Shown one piece after another: positions 26,402 through 38,869 of a stretch of 64,000 nucleotides of DNA. Positions within the stretch are counted from its first letter, which is position 1. Every line of letters begins with the position of its first letter. Made by a program: the position numbers and the translations under genes. The notes below the pieces were generated by a model. The model was not told the DNA's origin, searched no databases, and worked only from the letters and a program-made list of their open reading frames with translations. The stretch is taken from contig NC_081331.1 of assembly GCF_022539665.2 (NCBI RefSeq), positions 10,696,638 through 10,760,637 of the forward strand, given 5' to 3'. The stretch is from Daphnia carinata. Lineage: Eukaryota > Arthropoda > Branchiopoda > Diplostraca > Daphniidae.

Positions 26402-27881
26402 ATGGAGAGTAACAGCATCAATAATAAATCAAATTTGATCGCTACACCCTGTCCTCGGACGGAAGGTGATGGAATGGAAGCAATGGACAACCCGATTACC
26501 TCTGATGTCAAAAGTGCCTTTCCAACAATGGAAAGACTAAGCTTATTACCCCTAAAATCTTTGCCACCAGCAGAGAGAATCATCAGTCTGGTTCCCATAG
26601 CGAATCTTTCAGGAGTGAAACCCAAGAACTCCAATTCTGCTATGGAAAACAAGAAAGCCAAGTTTGTACCTTACGAGCCATACAAGGCAGCAGTCAAACC
26701 AATTGTTCCACACAAAAAGAAGATCAGCAAGAAAGAATTAACAGTTTCATTAGAGAATAATATTCAAAGAACAAGGAAACAGAAGGATTTTGACCCCCAT
26801 ATCAGTGGTATGGTCTGTCAAGAATATTACGACAAAATTGTGAAAGAGAAAGAAGAACTGGAAGCACAGGTGGCAATTCAATCCAGGGTATGTATTATAT
26901 TCTCACAGTTATGAAAATAATTCATCCTAAGCTCTTTTTCTATCCAGGTTAACGCAGAATTGAAGAGATTGCTTGTTGCAAGTGTTGGGGAAGATATGGA
27001 AGCCAGAGTTCATTTCTTGACAGAAGACAAGGTGAAGCTGGCTGATGACATTAGGCAATATGTGGAAAAAATAGCTTTAGATTTTGAGCAGAAAGAGAAA
27101 CTATCTATTGAAGCCGATATATGGCGAAGCAAATTCTTGGCATCTAGGTATATTTTCTAATTTACTTCTAATAATAATTTTTTGAGTTTTGTTACCTGTT
27201 AAAATTTAGCGTCATAATTGACGAACTAACCAAATGGAAAGCTGCCCTTTGCACCCGTAACAATAACCTTCAGCTTTGTATTCAAGGGCTGCTAGACGAA
27301 ATGAATTCCATTCAGAATCATCAAAATCAAACGTACAAGTATGATGAACTACCTATAACTATGATTTTTTTTTTAAATTTCCTAAATATTATCCTTTTTT
27401 AAATTATTATTTCTTCTCCGCACCTAGTCGTTTGACGGCCTTAAATAATGCCTTTCATCCTGCTGGAACCTCGAGTCATAAGCCCCCGGAATTGGTGGCC
27501 TACGACGTGATCAAGGGAAGCGCGACCATATTGAAACTCGTTGAAAGCCTAACAAAACGTTTATTGGGAACCTATACGCAAGTGAGAGGAGATGAAGAAG
27601 GAGCCCGTTCTATAACTCCTTCTATTGCAGCGAAACAGTCCCCTGCCCAGCTTGCAGCACGAGAGGTATGTTTTCTTCGCCTTTTCGTACTTACAGCGCA
27701 CACAGCAACCAATCAATTAAATTTTCAGGTTTTGACGGAAGATCCGATTGGAACTTGCAAAATGTCAGAATTAGCGAATGACCTCACAGCTCATCATGTG
27801 GCTGCGCTTGCCCGTCGCTCCATGAACAAATCGTTTTATACTTGCTGCGCCCATTGCACCGGACAAGTTCACGTTATTTAA
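26402..27881 (+). CDS. BLZF1: Golgin-45 / basic leucine zipper nuclear factor 1 homologue
   Basis: Golgin-45 is a coiled-coil Golgi matrix protein that binds Rab2 and the stacking protein GRASP55 and is needed for Golgi structure and secretion. Five exons: 26402-26887, 26948-27147, 27210-27338, 27428-27665 and 27729-27881. They give 401 residues, against about 400 in human. Diagnostic blocks are EGDGMEAM near the N-terminus, LKRLLVASVGEDME at the start of the coiled coil, the block WRSKFLAS, and the C-terminal FYTCCAHCTGQVHVI. This last matches the human cysteine-containing, PDZ-ligand tail that docks on GRASP55. The exon 2/3 join gives LASS where human has LASR. A good splice acceptor ends at 26360 in the 5' leader, so the 5' UTR is probably spliced. 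The likely poly(A) hexamer is ATTAAA at 27966-27971. It converges on TAF6. Confidence 0.95.
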
Positions 27882-27934
27882 GACGCGACAACTTGTATTA
27901 TTATCCTTTGTCAGTTTCGACTACTCTTTGAGAT

Positions 27935-27971
27935 TTTATTTAAATCAATCGATTATAAGCAACACATTAAA
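27935..27971. terminator. Overlapping convergent 3' ends of golgin-45 and TAF6
   Basis: The minus strand has AATAAA at 27940-27935, 61 bases past the TAF6 stop. The plus strand has ATTAAA at 27966-27971, 85 bases past the golgin-45 stop. Cleavage 10-30 bases after each signal would make the two mature mRNAs overlap tail to tail. Confidence 0.55.
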
Positions 27972-28000
27972 GATACTTCATCGTTCCTCCTTTCTTCTCG

Positions 28001-30487
28001 TTAATCGTCGAGAATGGTGATATTTTCTGTCTTAATTACCATCGATGATTCCATTTTGACTTCTGGCGCCACTTCAGTGCCTTCCATTTTTATGGGTGCC
28101 TTATTTCCGACGTCCTAAGCAAGTTCAAATATTGACCGTTCCCAATGATTTTTAACGAAAAAATGTCACGTTACCCGAACAATTTGGCTGCTGTTAACCA
28201 TCACATACTTCGGTTGATTGGTCGTCATAACAGTCTGTTTATTGGCCTGTCCAGCGCCCGATACTAACTTGACGACCTGGGTGGTTTGAGGAGCTGTCGC
28301 CTATGTATATCCACGTAGTACAATAAGGTGTAATTGGTTAGCTGGATCTAACTTTAGTAAAAATACCTGAACTGGTGTTGATGGTCTGGAAGTTACAAAC
28401 ATGTATTTAGTAGGATTGCTAGCAGCGTTCGCGACAGCGCTAGTCTGATTCCGCGAAGTCGTTGCCGAGCCAGTGGCTCCGCCCATCACGATAGTGCCAC
28501 GTCCAGCAGATAATCCCAGGCTGCCGGCTGTATAAAACAAAGAAATAAATGTAATGACACGTAAAATTTTATTCCGCGAAAAGACACTTTTACCTGCACC
28601 TGATGAAATCACACCCGAGGACGCTGTCGTTGTCGTAGTCTGCGATCTCGCCCTGTTTACGGCACCGTGAAGTGCCGGACCAAGGTACCCGAATTCTTGA
28701 CGATAGTCGTCAACGTTGTCGGGCGGCTGACGGGTTACTTTCAATATAGGTACCATGACTTTCTGTATATTACAATACGAAAAAAAACTATTGTAGAGGA
28801 ACTTGGCATTAAATTGTTTGCTCTTCTCAAGGAACCTACAATCGTCAACTGTTTGATGTGAGAAGCCGCAATACGATCAGCATTTGCCTGGCCTGATCCA
28901 TCCAAATAAAGTTCGATACGTTCACCTATCGCACGTATTTTCGGAATGATAAAGGCCTTGATAACTTCCGTCCCTAGCTCCGATAGTCCTGCAATTAAAA
29001 GATAATGTTGGATTTGTTCGTCGGTGGAATTTATCTTTGAATATCAGCGTTACCAACAAGTGCGCCATAAAATGATGCTAATGGCATTTTGTCATTAGCT
29101 AATGCTCGGCAGAACAATCGGGTGACACGAGTCTGGCAATTATTTGTCGTGGTGTGGTAATTTTTGCAAATCTGTGCAATGAGGCGGGAGGAGAAGTCTC
29201 GCAAAGCCCAGTGATTGTCCACTTCTGGTCGAAGGCAAAGCTGTTTGCTAACCATGCAAGATGTGACTGCAGGAACAAGCTCGTGAAGCTATATTCAGCA
29301 AAGGCGAAAGCGAACAACAAGGATATAATCTTTGAAAGAAATAATGAAAGAAAGAAAAGCGACTCACGTATTTTTCAAGGTAGAGTGTTTGATTGGAAAG
29401 CAACGCTTTAACCATGCGCATCAGGTAAATCAGAGGGGCGAGATTGTTTTGTACTACATTAACACGTACGCCTTCAGCGATAAAAGTACAAAGGCGGGGT
29501 AACATTTGATGTAATCCTGGATCTGAAGCCAAACTTTGGAAAGCTTCCTATTCATGGATAAACAATATGGTAAGTATGGCTCGACACCTACAAATGAAAG
29601 AGTAAGCATGATTCTTTAGGCTTACGGCTCGTCTTGCTTCATCAGATCCCACACAAGCTTCGGTAATTTCTTTGTAGTATAATTGCTGTTCAACAGACAA
29701 TTCATGGGCTGTAAGCTGTTTAACTTGGACAGTCTCTGTTTTGGGCTTCTTAATTGCTCTAAAATCACAAATCAAACATGAGGTAACAATTGACATGGAA
29801 AAAAATTCCCCTATGTACGTGAGAGTTGTAGATTTTTTCTGGGTTTTGTCTCCAATTTTCGCTAGCTTAGACACAGGATCAGAGCTCTCCAGTCGCTGTT
29901 GATCTTTGGACAGTGATGGGGGATTTTCTGGAACTGCTGGCTGAATTCCATCAATACTGAGCCAATGAGCTAAAATATGACTTTGAATTAAGTATCAGAT
30001 AATTTTGAAGCATATACTAATGCATACCTCTCAGGGCAACATCTAAAGGTAATTTTGGTAAGGGACCACCAATAATTTCTGCAATGTCAATTTCCTTATC
30101 CTCCAGGAAATGCAGTTCACGGCCTCCACCACTTGCAAAGCGAAATGGAATATGGTCTGCATTTGCAAATCCATACAGGGGCTTAACAATGGTACAAGAC
30201 TCATAAGAACATCAGATTCAAAAGAAATGTTTTACTATTCTAGGGCTTACCTCAATATTTTTTATTTTAAGTGCATGATCAATATCCATTGTGGAAAGCT
30301 TTTTCCTTTTCCCATGGTGCATAAACTTTGTGGCATCTTGTATGACTGTTTTCAGTCGAAAATTTATTTCATCAGCTAACTCTTTAGCCGCCGAGTCTGA
30401 AAGACCGGCGACCCCCACACTCTCTGCCATCATCTTCATGGATTCAATCGGCAGATTAAGACTGCCAGCAGATTCGTATTCACTCAT
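28001..30487 (-). CDS. TAF6: Transcription initiation factor TFIID subunit 6 (TAF6)
   Basis: TAF6 pairs with TAF9 through a histone fold in TFIID for RNA polymerase II initiation. Eleven exons on the minus strand: 30487-30251, 30181-30028, 29969-29819, 29758-29626, 29547-29368, 29288-29054, 28988-28840, 28762-28594, 28527-28367, 28300-28175 and 28114-28001. They give 602 residues, against 677 in human. Residues 8-75 form the histone fold ([20 protein letters not shown] onward), followed by [20 protein letters not shown]. The HEAT-repeat domain runs from about 205 ([18 protein letters not shown]) to about 425, with [20 protein letters not shown] and the block [10 protein letters not shown]. 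The C-terminal tail is Thr/Ser/Val-rich and low in conservation, as in other animals. The stop lies 119 bp from the golgin-45 stop; an AATAAA on the minus strand is at 27940-27935. Confidence 0.97.
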
Positions 30488-31460
30488 TTTAAATTAATAT
30501 GAATCTATCACTGCATAAATGGTACAAATATTTCACGTTATAGTTTTATCCACTTCTCGAATTCCAGCTTGTAAACACAATTTTTGACAGTAGGCCAATG
30601 CAACAATTTTTACGGATGCTCTAATTTTATTACTGCTAAAAAGATAATTTGACATACCGTTCGGGCTCGGTTTTTTGTTGATCGGTTTCAGACCAGAGAT
30701 GTTTCAGACATCCAAAATAAAATACTGGTCTACTAAGAAATACTGGTGTACAACGAAGGAATAAAACGAAACTTTTCCGGAAACCAGCTTACTTTAACAA
30801 GATGATTCTTGACTGGTTTATTTCCCCGTCGCCCGTCGGTACATCTATATATCTATGCATCTATCGAGTCAAGGTGACTTAAACTCTTTAGTCCAGCATA
30901 GTGAGGTAAAACAGCAATAAACCATATGGTCAACATTTGTTTATGCATGCTAGCGTAATCTTTACTCTTCTTTTGCTTACCAGTTTGTATGACGCTATTT
31001 GCCTTTGCCAATTTCGAGGGACTTTCAGTATTCTATTTCCTTATCACGTCTAAGTCTGCAGATTGTTTTTTTGTCTTTGCAGCTAGCATTATCCTCAATT
31101 CGACGAAATCCGTCGTTAAGTTCGCCATAGAAGCTTAATACCAAATGCGTTGCAATTTTATATGCAACCCGCTTTCTAGAAAAGATGACAGCTTCCCAGC
31201 AAGTTATTTTCTATAGTCTCCATGAATATTTCACGTATCAACAACGAATATATAACCAAGACGAAAAATATGCGTGTTTGGATGCAAGACAATGCGATCA
31301 GGATAAAACAGTTTATTACTGTTTGCACCCGTAAAACCCTCTCTTCAATTTCCTTAACAGAAACATGGTAATTTACTGCCTCATCGAGAACACAATGCTT
31401 AGCAGAATGGAGGGTTATTATTACTTCACAGACACAAATTGACACTTGGCCATCGATTTC
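30488..31460. other. Spacer between TAF6 5' end and TRAP-beta 3' end
   Basis: About 970 bp without a supported gene. It should hold the TAF6 promoter and 5' UTR, and the TRAP-beta 3' UTR with AATAAA on the minus strand at 31317-31312. I see no TATA box close to the TAF6 start. Confidence 0.6.
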
Positions 31461-32303
31461 TTATTTGTCTTTCTTCTGTGTCATGATAGCTTCGTATTTG
31501 GTTTTGGATGAGTACCACAAGGCGTAGGGAAGCACCAAAGAAGGCATCGACATGACAGCGAAGGACAGCCAATCCAACTAATGAATAAAACGATCAGTTA
31601 ATACCTTGCTTCTAAAAAATAAACATAACTCAAAACCTACCAGATGAGGAGAGAACTTTCGGTCGTATTCTTTGAATGGCACAATAGCACCCTGTCCAGG
31701 CTCACTAGAAAGACCAACAAGTGCCTAGAGAAAAAGAAATTTTTAAAACTATTTTTCCTCTTTGGAGAAAAAAAACAAGGCAAAAACATTATTCCTTCTA
31801 CCTCGGCAGCATCTTCGCTAGGTAAGTAGGAAACCTCAGCCGCTGTGAAGTTGAAATATCCGTATTTGGAAGGACGGATAACAACTACGTGTGTCGCATT
31901 AGAACCAGGAGGAATACGGTCTACATAGAGAAAATATTTTTACATGAATCTACCATAAAAAATTATCTTTAACAGAAACCTACCAATTGTGACCTTCAAC
32001 TGCCCACCAACAACTTCAAAGTCTTGTGGACCAAAAGTGTTATCAGCAACTTGAACATCTAGAGCTGCAGTACCACCAACATTGAATAAAGAATATCTAA
32101 ACAAAAAAGTAACTGCAATATTAGCAAAAATTTAGAAAACTATGATTAGCACCAACTTACTTAATAACAATGTCCATTCCTTCCACTAGATATTTGTTTA
32201 GAATTTGTTTTGAGAACAGTAGCTTGGCAGGTGTAGCTTCTTCATTTCCTGTTGTAGCAACAGCAAACACAACAACTAGGCAGATTTTTAACCAGTTATC
32301 CAT
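31461..32303 (-). CDS. SSR2: Translocon-associated protein subunit beta (signal sequence receptor beta)
   Basis: TRAP-beta is a single-pass ER membrane protein of the TRAP complex, which sits beside Sec61 and assists translocation of secretory proteins. Five exons: 32303-32161, 32096-31984, 31920-31802, 31724-31641 and 31577-31461. They give 191 residues, against 183 in human. A signal peptide occupies about residues 1-19. The lumenal domain includes [34 protein letters not shown] and [12 protein letters not shown], with N-glycosylation sites at NAT and [16 protein letters not shown] leads into one membrane segment, then a short basic cytosolic tail ending in KKDK, a dilysine ER-retrieval type ending. 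Lengths and motifs match the family throughout. It is divergent from CLEC16A across a 958-bp spacer. Confidence 0.97.
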
Positions 32304-33261
32304 GGTGAAAGGGCCTATAAATAGTGAACCAGAGATATTAGCTTAATGAATTTAAAACTTTAACAACAAATTTGATGCTTCGTCATACATTGCTCAAATT
32401 ATTTGTATAAAATTACTGCCAACATTAACATTACAATCTATCATTTCAACCAATTCAAATATTGGACGCCGTATGCCGGGTATCTTGTCGAAGCTTTATT
32501 ACTCGTCCCGTCGAGAATAATAAAACATTTTAAAATTCATGTTTCAATAAATGCCATTATAAAGTAACGAATAAAATTGATATACCAAGAATGATGATCT
32601 GGAAATGCAAAATAGAGAGGAATGGAAATAGAGACTCACCGGATTGAAAGTTTTTGGACAAGGACGTGAAGTTTCAACGCGCCACCATACGGCTATCAGT
32701 CTTACTAATGTTGACAACTCACTAACCGTTGCAATATTTCTTTTCACCTTACGCGCCATCGCACGCATGAAAATTTATATTACTACTTACCGATACCGTA
32801 AATAACAAAGACTAATGGCAAAATCAAAATTTTTGTTTCATAGTGAATTTGAAATCTGAATTTTTGAATAGAGCCAAAACGAAGGAAAATTCAAAAAGTA
32901 AACTAATTTATTGGCGATTAAAATATAGTTGACTGTTTAAAAAACGAATATCGCCCATTATTAACTGTATTAAATTATTCAAAATGATTTTGAATTCGTG
33001 GATTAACTTGTTAATCTAGCACTAGTAGAACAAACTTTTGAACTTTTAATAATCTCATCACAATCGATCAAAACTCACAATGCTGTTCCAGTAATAAGAC
33101 CAATCGTAGTCTGCTAGTGTACGTCCATTTAACAATATAATAGGGTCATTGGTGAACAAAACATTTGCAAATAGATGAATTATAATTCTTGTATCTCTAC
33201 ACTGATGAAGGCATTCGTTTTTAAAAACCAATAATTTGCTCAAAATCTAAGGGTAAACGAT
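32304..33261. promoter_or_regulatory. Divergent promoter spacer, TRAP-beta / CLEC16A
   Basis: 958 bp between the two start codons, which point away from each other. No coding exon is supported. A possible 5' UTR donor for TRAP-beta (GTGAGT read on the minus strand) is at about 32637-32632. No TATA box or GC island stands out. Confidence 0.5.
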
Positions 33262-36200
33262 ATGTTTCGAAGCCGTTCTGGTTCCTGGTTCGGCGGGAGT
33301 GGATCGAAGCCCAAAAATCCACATTCACTGGAACACCTGAAGTAAATAGAAATAAAAAGCAGAGGTGGGAATTTTTTTTAACACCAACAATGTTTTTCCG
33401 CATTCAGATACCTCTACAATGTTATGATAAAAAATCAAACAGTTAGTGAAAGCAACAGGAGCTTGCTAGTTGAAACTTTGAGATCCATAACAGAGATTCT
33501 TATCTGGGGAGACCAAAATGATAGCTCAGTTTTTGAGTATGCTTATTTAGTGTACCATTTCTATATTCCTTTGTAACCATTTTTCATTTCTAGTTTTTTC
33601 CTGGAAAAGAATATGCTTTCATTTTTTTTGAGGATTATGAAACAAAAATGTGGATCATTTGTTTGTGTCCAGCTGTTGCAGACTTTGAATATTTTATTTG
33701 AAAACATCCGCAATGAAACTTCATTGTGTAAGTATTTTAAATGTATTTAGTAATCAAATTTGTAATAAAAATTATTTAATTTTGCTTATGTAGATTATTT
33801 ATTATCAAATAACCATGTCAACTGCATAATTGTGCACAAGTTTGATTTCTCTGACGAGGAAGTTATGGCCTATTATATTTCATTTCTAAAAACTTTGTCA
33901 CTGAAATTAAATATTCACACCATACACTTTTTTTTTAATGAGGTAATTTGCCAATTTAAAGTTTTTGGATTGATTCCTGCAAAGCCAATGACTAACATAT
34001 ATATATATATATATGATCCACCAGAACACCAATGATTTTCCACTTTACACTGAAGCAATAAAGTTTTTCAATCATTCTGAAAGTATGGTACGAATTGCTG
34101 TTCGGACACTTACCCTGAATGTTTATAAGGTACTCACTAGTACTTCCTAATCTGGGTCAAATTTAATGGCCATCAATATTCTTAATGCCTTATAAAAAAT
34201 TTAAATTAGGTTGGAGATGAAGCAATGCTCAATTTCATCCGTGACCGAACAGCTGCCCCTTATTTTTCAAATTTGGTCTGGTTTATTGGAAACCATATTG
34301 TGGAATTGGACAATTGCGTTCGTGCTGATGCTGAGTAAGTTAGCCCACAGACTACATTTCTTCGTGCTTCGTTTCATTAATAATCTTCTAATTTAGTCAC
34401 CAAAGCCGAGGTCGACTTTCAGATTTAGTTGCTGAACACCTAGACCACATACATTACGTAAACGATATTCTTTGTCTCTCGATTGACAATTTGAATGAAG
34501 TTCTGGTTGAACAGCTCTTCCAACGCCTTTTACTCCCCCTGTACATCAATTCGCTCAATAAAGGTAAAACCTCTAAAATAACCTGTTTCGCAATTTAAAA
34601 GAAAAATTCTACTTTTCTTAGGACAAGTTCAAACAAAAAGCGGAGACCGCCCTATGGTTAGTCGAGTCGTTTCCCTCTTTCTTCTGAGCCAGATTTTCCT
34701 CATCATTCATCACAAGCCTTTAGTAGTCACTATTCTTAAGTTACTCATCAATTTCGAAGGAAACCAGATTATGCCAAGTGGTTCTAATCATGAAAGCTCT
34801 GTAGCCATCGAAGATAATATCACTGATGAAGAAAAAGAGCAGCGAATGTCATCTTCTACGGCTGTTAGTTCCAACAGCATAAGTAACTTGACTTCTCATT
34901 TGGAAACAATTCTCGACTGCCTCGACCCGGCCGAAAATGATTATGAGGCTCTTTTTGGACTTAGTCTTCTTTACGCCATAGGACAAAACAGAGGTAAACG
35001 AACGTCAAATAGCTGTGGTACACGCATTCACTCAAAATGGTGAAATATTCAGGTGTCAACGAAGATCAACCTTTTTGGAATACGACCGAATGGAAGCCGA
35101 TTCTGATTGCAAAACTTGTTCTGTTACTGACATCTGCTTGTCAGATGACGAGCAAGATTCGCCCAGTTACTGTTGATCTTGCTATCAACTTGCTTATTGC
35201 AGTGGCTATAACGAATCAACCGAATCACCATGGACTGGATGACAAGAACCTTGCTGTCCTGGAACAGGCTAAAGAAGAAAGCATCATGGTGGCTCGTACC
35301 TTTTTCAAGGTACGTGCAATAAAAATTTAAAAAAAATACCAAGTAATAACCGTGCTATATAATATTTCAGTCGGAAGATATGTTTCTCGAATTGTTTGAA
35401 GCAGAGGTCAATGAGATTATCAAGCGCCCGTTACAGGTTCGTTTATTAAACCACATAGTGGTTCACTCAATCTAATGTATATATATTTTTGTATATCTCT
35501 TAGGTTGAGTATCTTCTGCAAGATTCGTCTATCCTACTTCCTCCTACTGGGACGCCGATGACCGGTATCGAATTTACAAAGCGTCTCCCTTGCGGAGAAG
35601 TATGAAAGTGTATTTTTATTTCTATTTGTAAAGTGATGTCTTAACAAGTATTTTTTAGGTGGAAAGGGCTCGTCGAGCCATAAGAGTGTTTGTGCTGATG
35701 CGACGCTTAAGTATAGCGATCAGCGGGGAAGTCGAAACACAACTTCCTCTAGTCTGTGTGCAGCAGTGCATAAAAATATCTGATATTCTTGATTTAAGTG
35801 AGATGACATTTAATGGTTTTACCATTTTAAAAAACCCCTACTAGCTGCTTCTATTTTTTTTTTTTATCTAGACAACTCGGATTTGATTGCGTGCACCGTG
35901 GTAAACCGAGAGGGTACGAGGCTGCGGCGATTCTTGGTTATTGACCCCATCCAGTTGATTTTAGTTGAACCTGATTCGAGACGACTTGGTTGGGGAGTAG
36001 CCAAGTTTGTTGGTTTCTTACAGGTATAATATTCTCTTGCCGATTATTGTGTGTGTGTGTCTGTGTTCTTCTTTGCTTTACTTTAATTTTACGCTGCGTA
36101 TTTGAAAACGATTCTTGGATTGGGTAGGATGTTGAAGTGACCGGGGATAAAGATGATTCACGTTGCCTGCATGTGACCGTCCATAATTCACCGACGTCAA

Positions 36201-36931
36201 CGACGTTTCTTTCGGATCGGAGTCCTGCACACAGGTTGCCACAGTTAGCAGCTCGGTTTGTCTTCGACGACCATATCAGATGTATGGCTGCTAAACAAAG
36301 GTATCTCTTTGTTCTATAAACATTTATTAGGTAGTGTGAGAAGAATTTTTTCTGCATTTTTCAGATTAAGTAAAGGTAGAATCAAAGCTCGACAGAGAAA
36401 AATGCATTTGATCGGCAAAATACTGGATGTGAATACCTCCACTCCGTCCTCACCACCGCCTGGAACGTTGCATGCTTTGCGACAGGATTCCATTGCCCGT
36501 ACAAGTGTTAAATTATTATTTTATTTTTTACAAATTGTATATTAGTACTGTTGACCATCTGTTTTGAAGGACATGCTATTTTGGGTCGTGGGTTGCCTGG
36601 AAATCTAGGAATCTCACCTACCGGAACTGCCTTCCCTTCACCCTTTGGCATAAGACCAGTCGGATTCCGCCGTGCTCCTGGTCTAGCCGTAACAGGTAGA
36701 TCAGATACACCCGTCCGACCACGCTCTTCCTCTGCTCACCCTACTGTCCAAAGAGGAAATGGAAATAAGGAAGCCATACCACTCACGGAGCTATCTACTT
36801 CAGCGGACCATTCTCAAAACAGTGATCAACAAGTATAATTTATTTCGTTCTTCACACTGCAATAACTCCAGTAAATAACGCGGTCTTTTCGGGTATAGGA
36901 TTCTTCTGCGGGCCAAGCTGCAAATCTGTAG
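33262..36931 (+). CDS. CLEC16A: CLEC16A / endosomal maturation defective (ema) homologue
   Basis: CLEC16A (fly ema, worm gop-1) is a cytosolic or endosome-associated protein needed for endosome-lysosome maturation, autophagy and mitophagy. Despite its name it has no working C-type lectin fold. Seventeen exons were traced: 33262-33341, 33408-33536, 33594-33727, 33794-33942, 34025-34129, 34210-34334, 34397-34563, 34622-34993, 35053-35309, 35371-35436, 35504-35599, 35659-35797, 35872-36023, 36128-36300, 36365-36498, 36570-36832 and 36899-36931, about 857 residues. The first exon reads [12 protein letters not shown] and ends HSLEHLK. The FPL region contains [49 protein letters not shown] and [10 protein letters not shown]. 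Later conserved blocks are [40 protein letters not shown] and [11 protein letters not shown]. The exon 15/16 join is uncertain (donor 36498 or 36504, acceptor 36545 or 36569), and without the last intron the stop would be at 36838. The C-terminus is shorter than in human. Confidence 0.94.
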
Positions 36932-37095
36932 ATTACTAATTAAAAAACCGGATGAAATTACTATCAACGCCATCAAGCCGGTTGGTGATAAATTACAGCA
37001 TAGGACGTATTTTGTATTATAGTTGATTGTCTCTACAAAAATATTACACATAATTCGAAATTTCTAACTGCGTGCGAAAACATTCATAAATTTAT

Positions 37096-38079
37096 TTACT
37101 CTTGATTAAACAAAGACCTGAAGCACTCAGGGATATAAGGAATCATGTCAGAGGCGAGTGTTCCACGACCTATGTGAAAATATTGATCGAAGAAAATGTT
37201 TAGAACTAAAAATTATAAAAAAAGAAACAATAAAATAAGATTACCATGGATTTCGAAAGCTTTTCTGTTGATCATTCGGCTAAGATGGGCTGCCGCAGCT
37301 CCTGCCGATAAGGTAACTTCATGACTGTATTGGTCGTGCGTCTTCCAGTAGAGGAAAGTGGCTAACATTCCAGACATTAAATCACCCTGTCCACCACATC
37401 TCCTTGGTGAACCCATCTTTTCACAGATGTTGATGTTAATCCCATTAGTTATTATGTCTTTTTCTGCTTTTTGGAGAATTGTTACATGTCCCAATTTTTT
37501 AGCCAAGGCACCTACATCTTCGGGTTGTACAGGTTGACTAGGATCAATGGTTATACCCATGATGGCTTTATAAAGTCTGGTGAACTCTATAGTATTTGGT
37601 GTCAGAATCACATTGGTGCAATTTTGAATAATATGGTGGTTGCTATTGATGTAGAATAATCCATCTGCATCTATCACAAGAGGAATTTTAAGTTCCTTTG
37701 CATGGTTAATTATGGGACCCAATACTTTGAAAACTGATTCATCTCTACCAAGACCAGGTCCTAGTATTAGAGAATGAATTCGAGGTAGCCATGCTGAAAT
37801 AGCCTCAAATGCATTTGGGGCATCAAGCAAGGGATGGACGATAAGCTCAGGACTATAACTTTTAATAACTGGAGCAGCCTCTTTCATGCAGAAAACATGT
37901 ACTAGGTCACATCCAACACGTAGAGCAGCAATTGCAGCAAAATAAGGAGCTCCTGTGTACTCCAAGCTACCTCCAATAACACCGATTCGTCCACTTTCAC
38001 CCTTGTGTAATGAGTTGCTAAGAATTGGAATACTTTTCTTCATTTCTAGAAGTAGGATTTCTTTACTAAGATTTTGCAT
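37096..38079 (-). CDS. NAXD: ATP-dependent (S)-NAD(P)H-hydrate dehydratase
   Basis: This metabolite-repair enzyme uses ATP to turn damaged, hydrated NADH or NADPH back into the normal cofactor, working with the epimerase NAXE. Two exons are clear, 38079-37245 and 37169-37096, giving 302 residues. Family motifs are GRIGVIGGSLEYTGAPYFAA, YSPELIVHPLLDAPNA, LILGPGLGRDES (phosphate loop), VIDADGLFYI, ILTPNTIEFTRL and SPRRCGGQGDLMSG, then the terminal ASDMIPYI. The start is placed at MQNLSKEI, which aligns with the human cytosolic-type start. The frame is open for about 75 further codons upstream, but with no ATG. A good acceptor just above 38190 could join a missing leader exon encoding a targeting peptide. 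The gene converges on CLEC16A with 164 bp between stops. Confidence 0.96.
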
Positions 38080-38869
38080 GCTTGCTATAGTATTTTGTGC
38101 TGGGGAACTGCAGTAACTTGAGGTTGGTTTCACAAACAAATATGAGGATTTATTTTCTCTACAGTTTAAATGGGATAAGGCTCCAGTACCCTGGAATGAA
38201 AGCACTAACAAAACAATGGTTAAGTTAAAAAGTTGCTTGCTAGTTGCAAATAAAACTGTGTGCTCACTAACGTTTTCTAATCGAATGCATCGATCATTGA
38301 GTACTGCAAGGAATTATGAAATTAAGAATGTCAATAACAAAAATAATGTATGCAACGGGCATACTTCGTTTCCACAGCGATTCACAAACTATGGAGATGC
38401 AACAGTAAGAGCGTCTAAACCGCGATAAAGAAACGCAGAAATCTTTTTTCTACTAAAACGCGAAATTTCATGCGGACGTCAATCCTTAATCTGTTATTTA
38501 CCTCCTCGTAGTTTACCAAGGGCTCTATAGAAATTGAATCTTTGTAACGTTATTTTTTTACGGTTGCTTTAATATTATTTATTATTCAATATTTAATCAC
38601 TTACGTTTCTAAAAAAAAAGAAAGAAAAGCATTTTCCAAACGGATTTCCCGTCTGCCGTTGCCGTCGTAAGGCGTCTATCAATAACTTAGGCCATCACAC
38701 CCTGGGAAACAATATTGTTCTCTTCCCGTTTTAAAAACATGTTACCAAGAGAGTCCAGCCGCACACGGCAACTTAATCGTTTAATTATTGATTTTTCAGA
38801 TAACAGACTCAAATATCGTAGGGTTTTTTTTTGGTTCTTTATTTTTTTAAATCGCTAGGTCGCCAAGAA
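38080..38869. other. Upstream region of NAXD
   Basis: No further coding exon is certain. It includes the ATG-less open extension of NAXD and a strong minus-strand splice acceptor whose exon would begin at 38190. That suggests a 5' exon further right. Confidence 0.5.
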
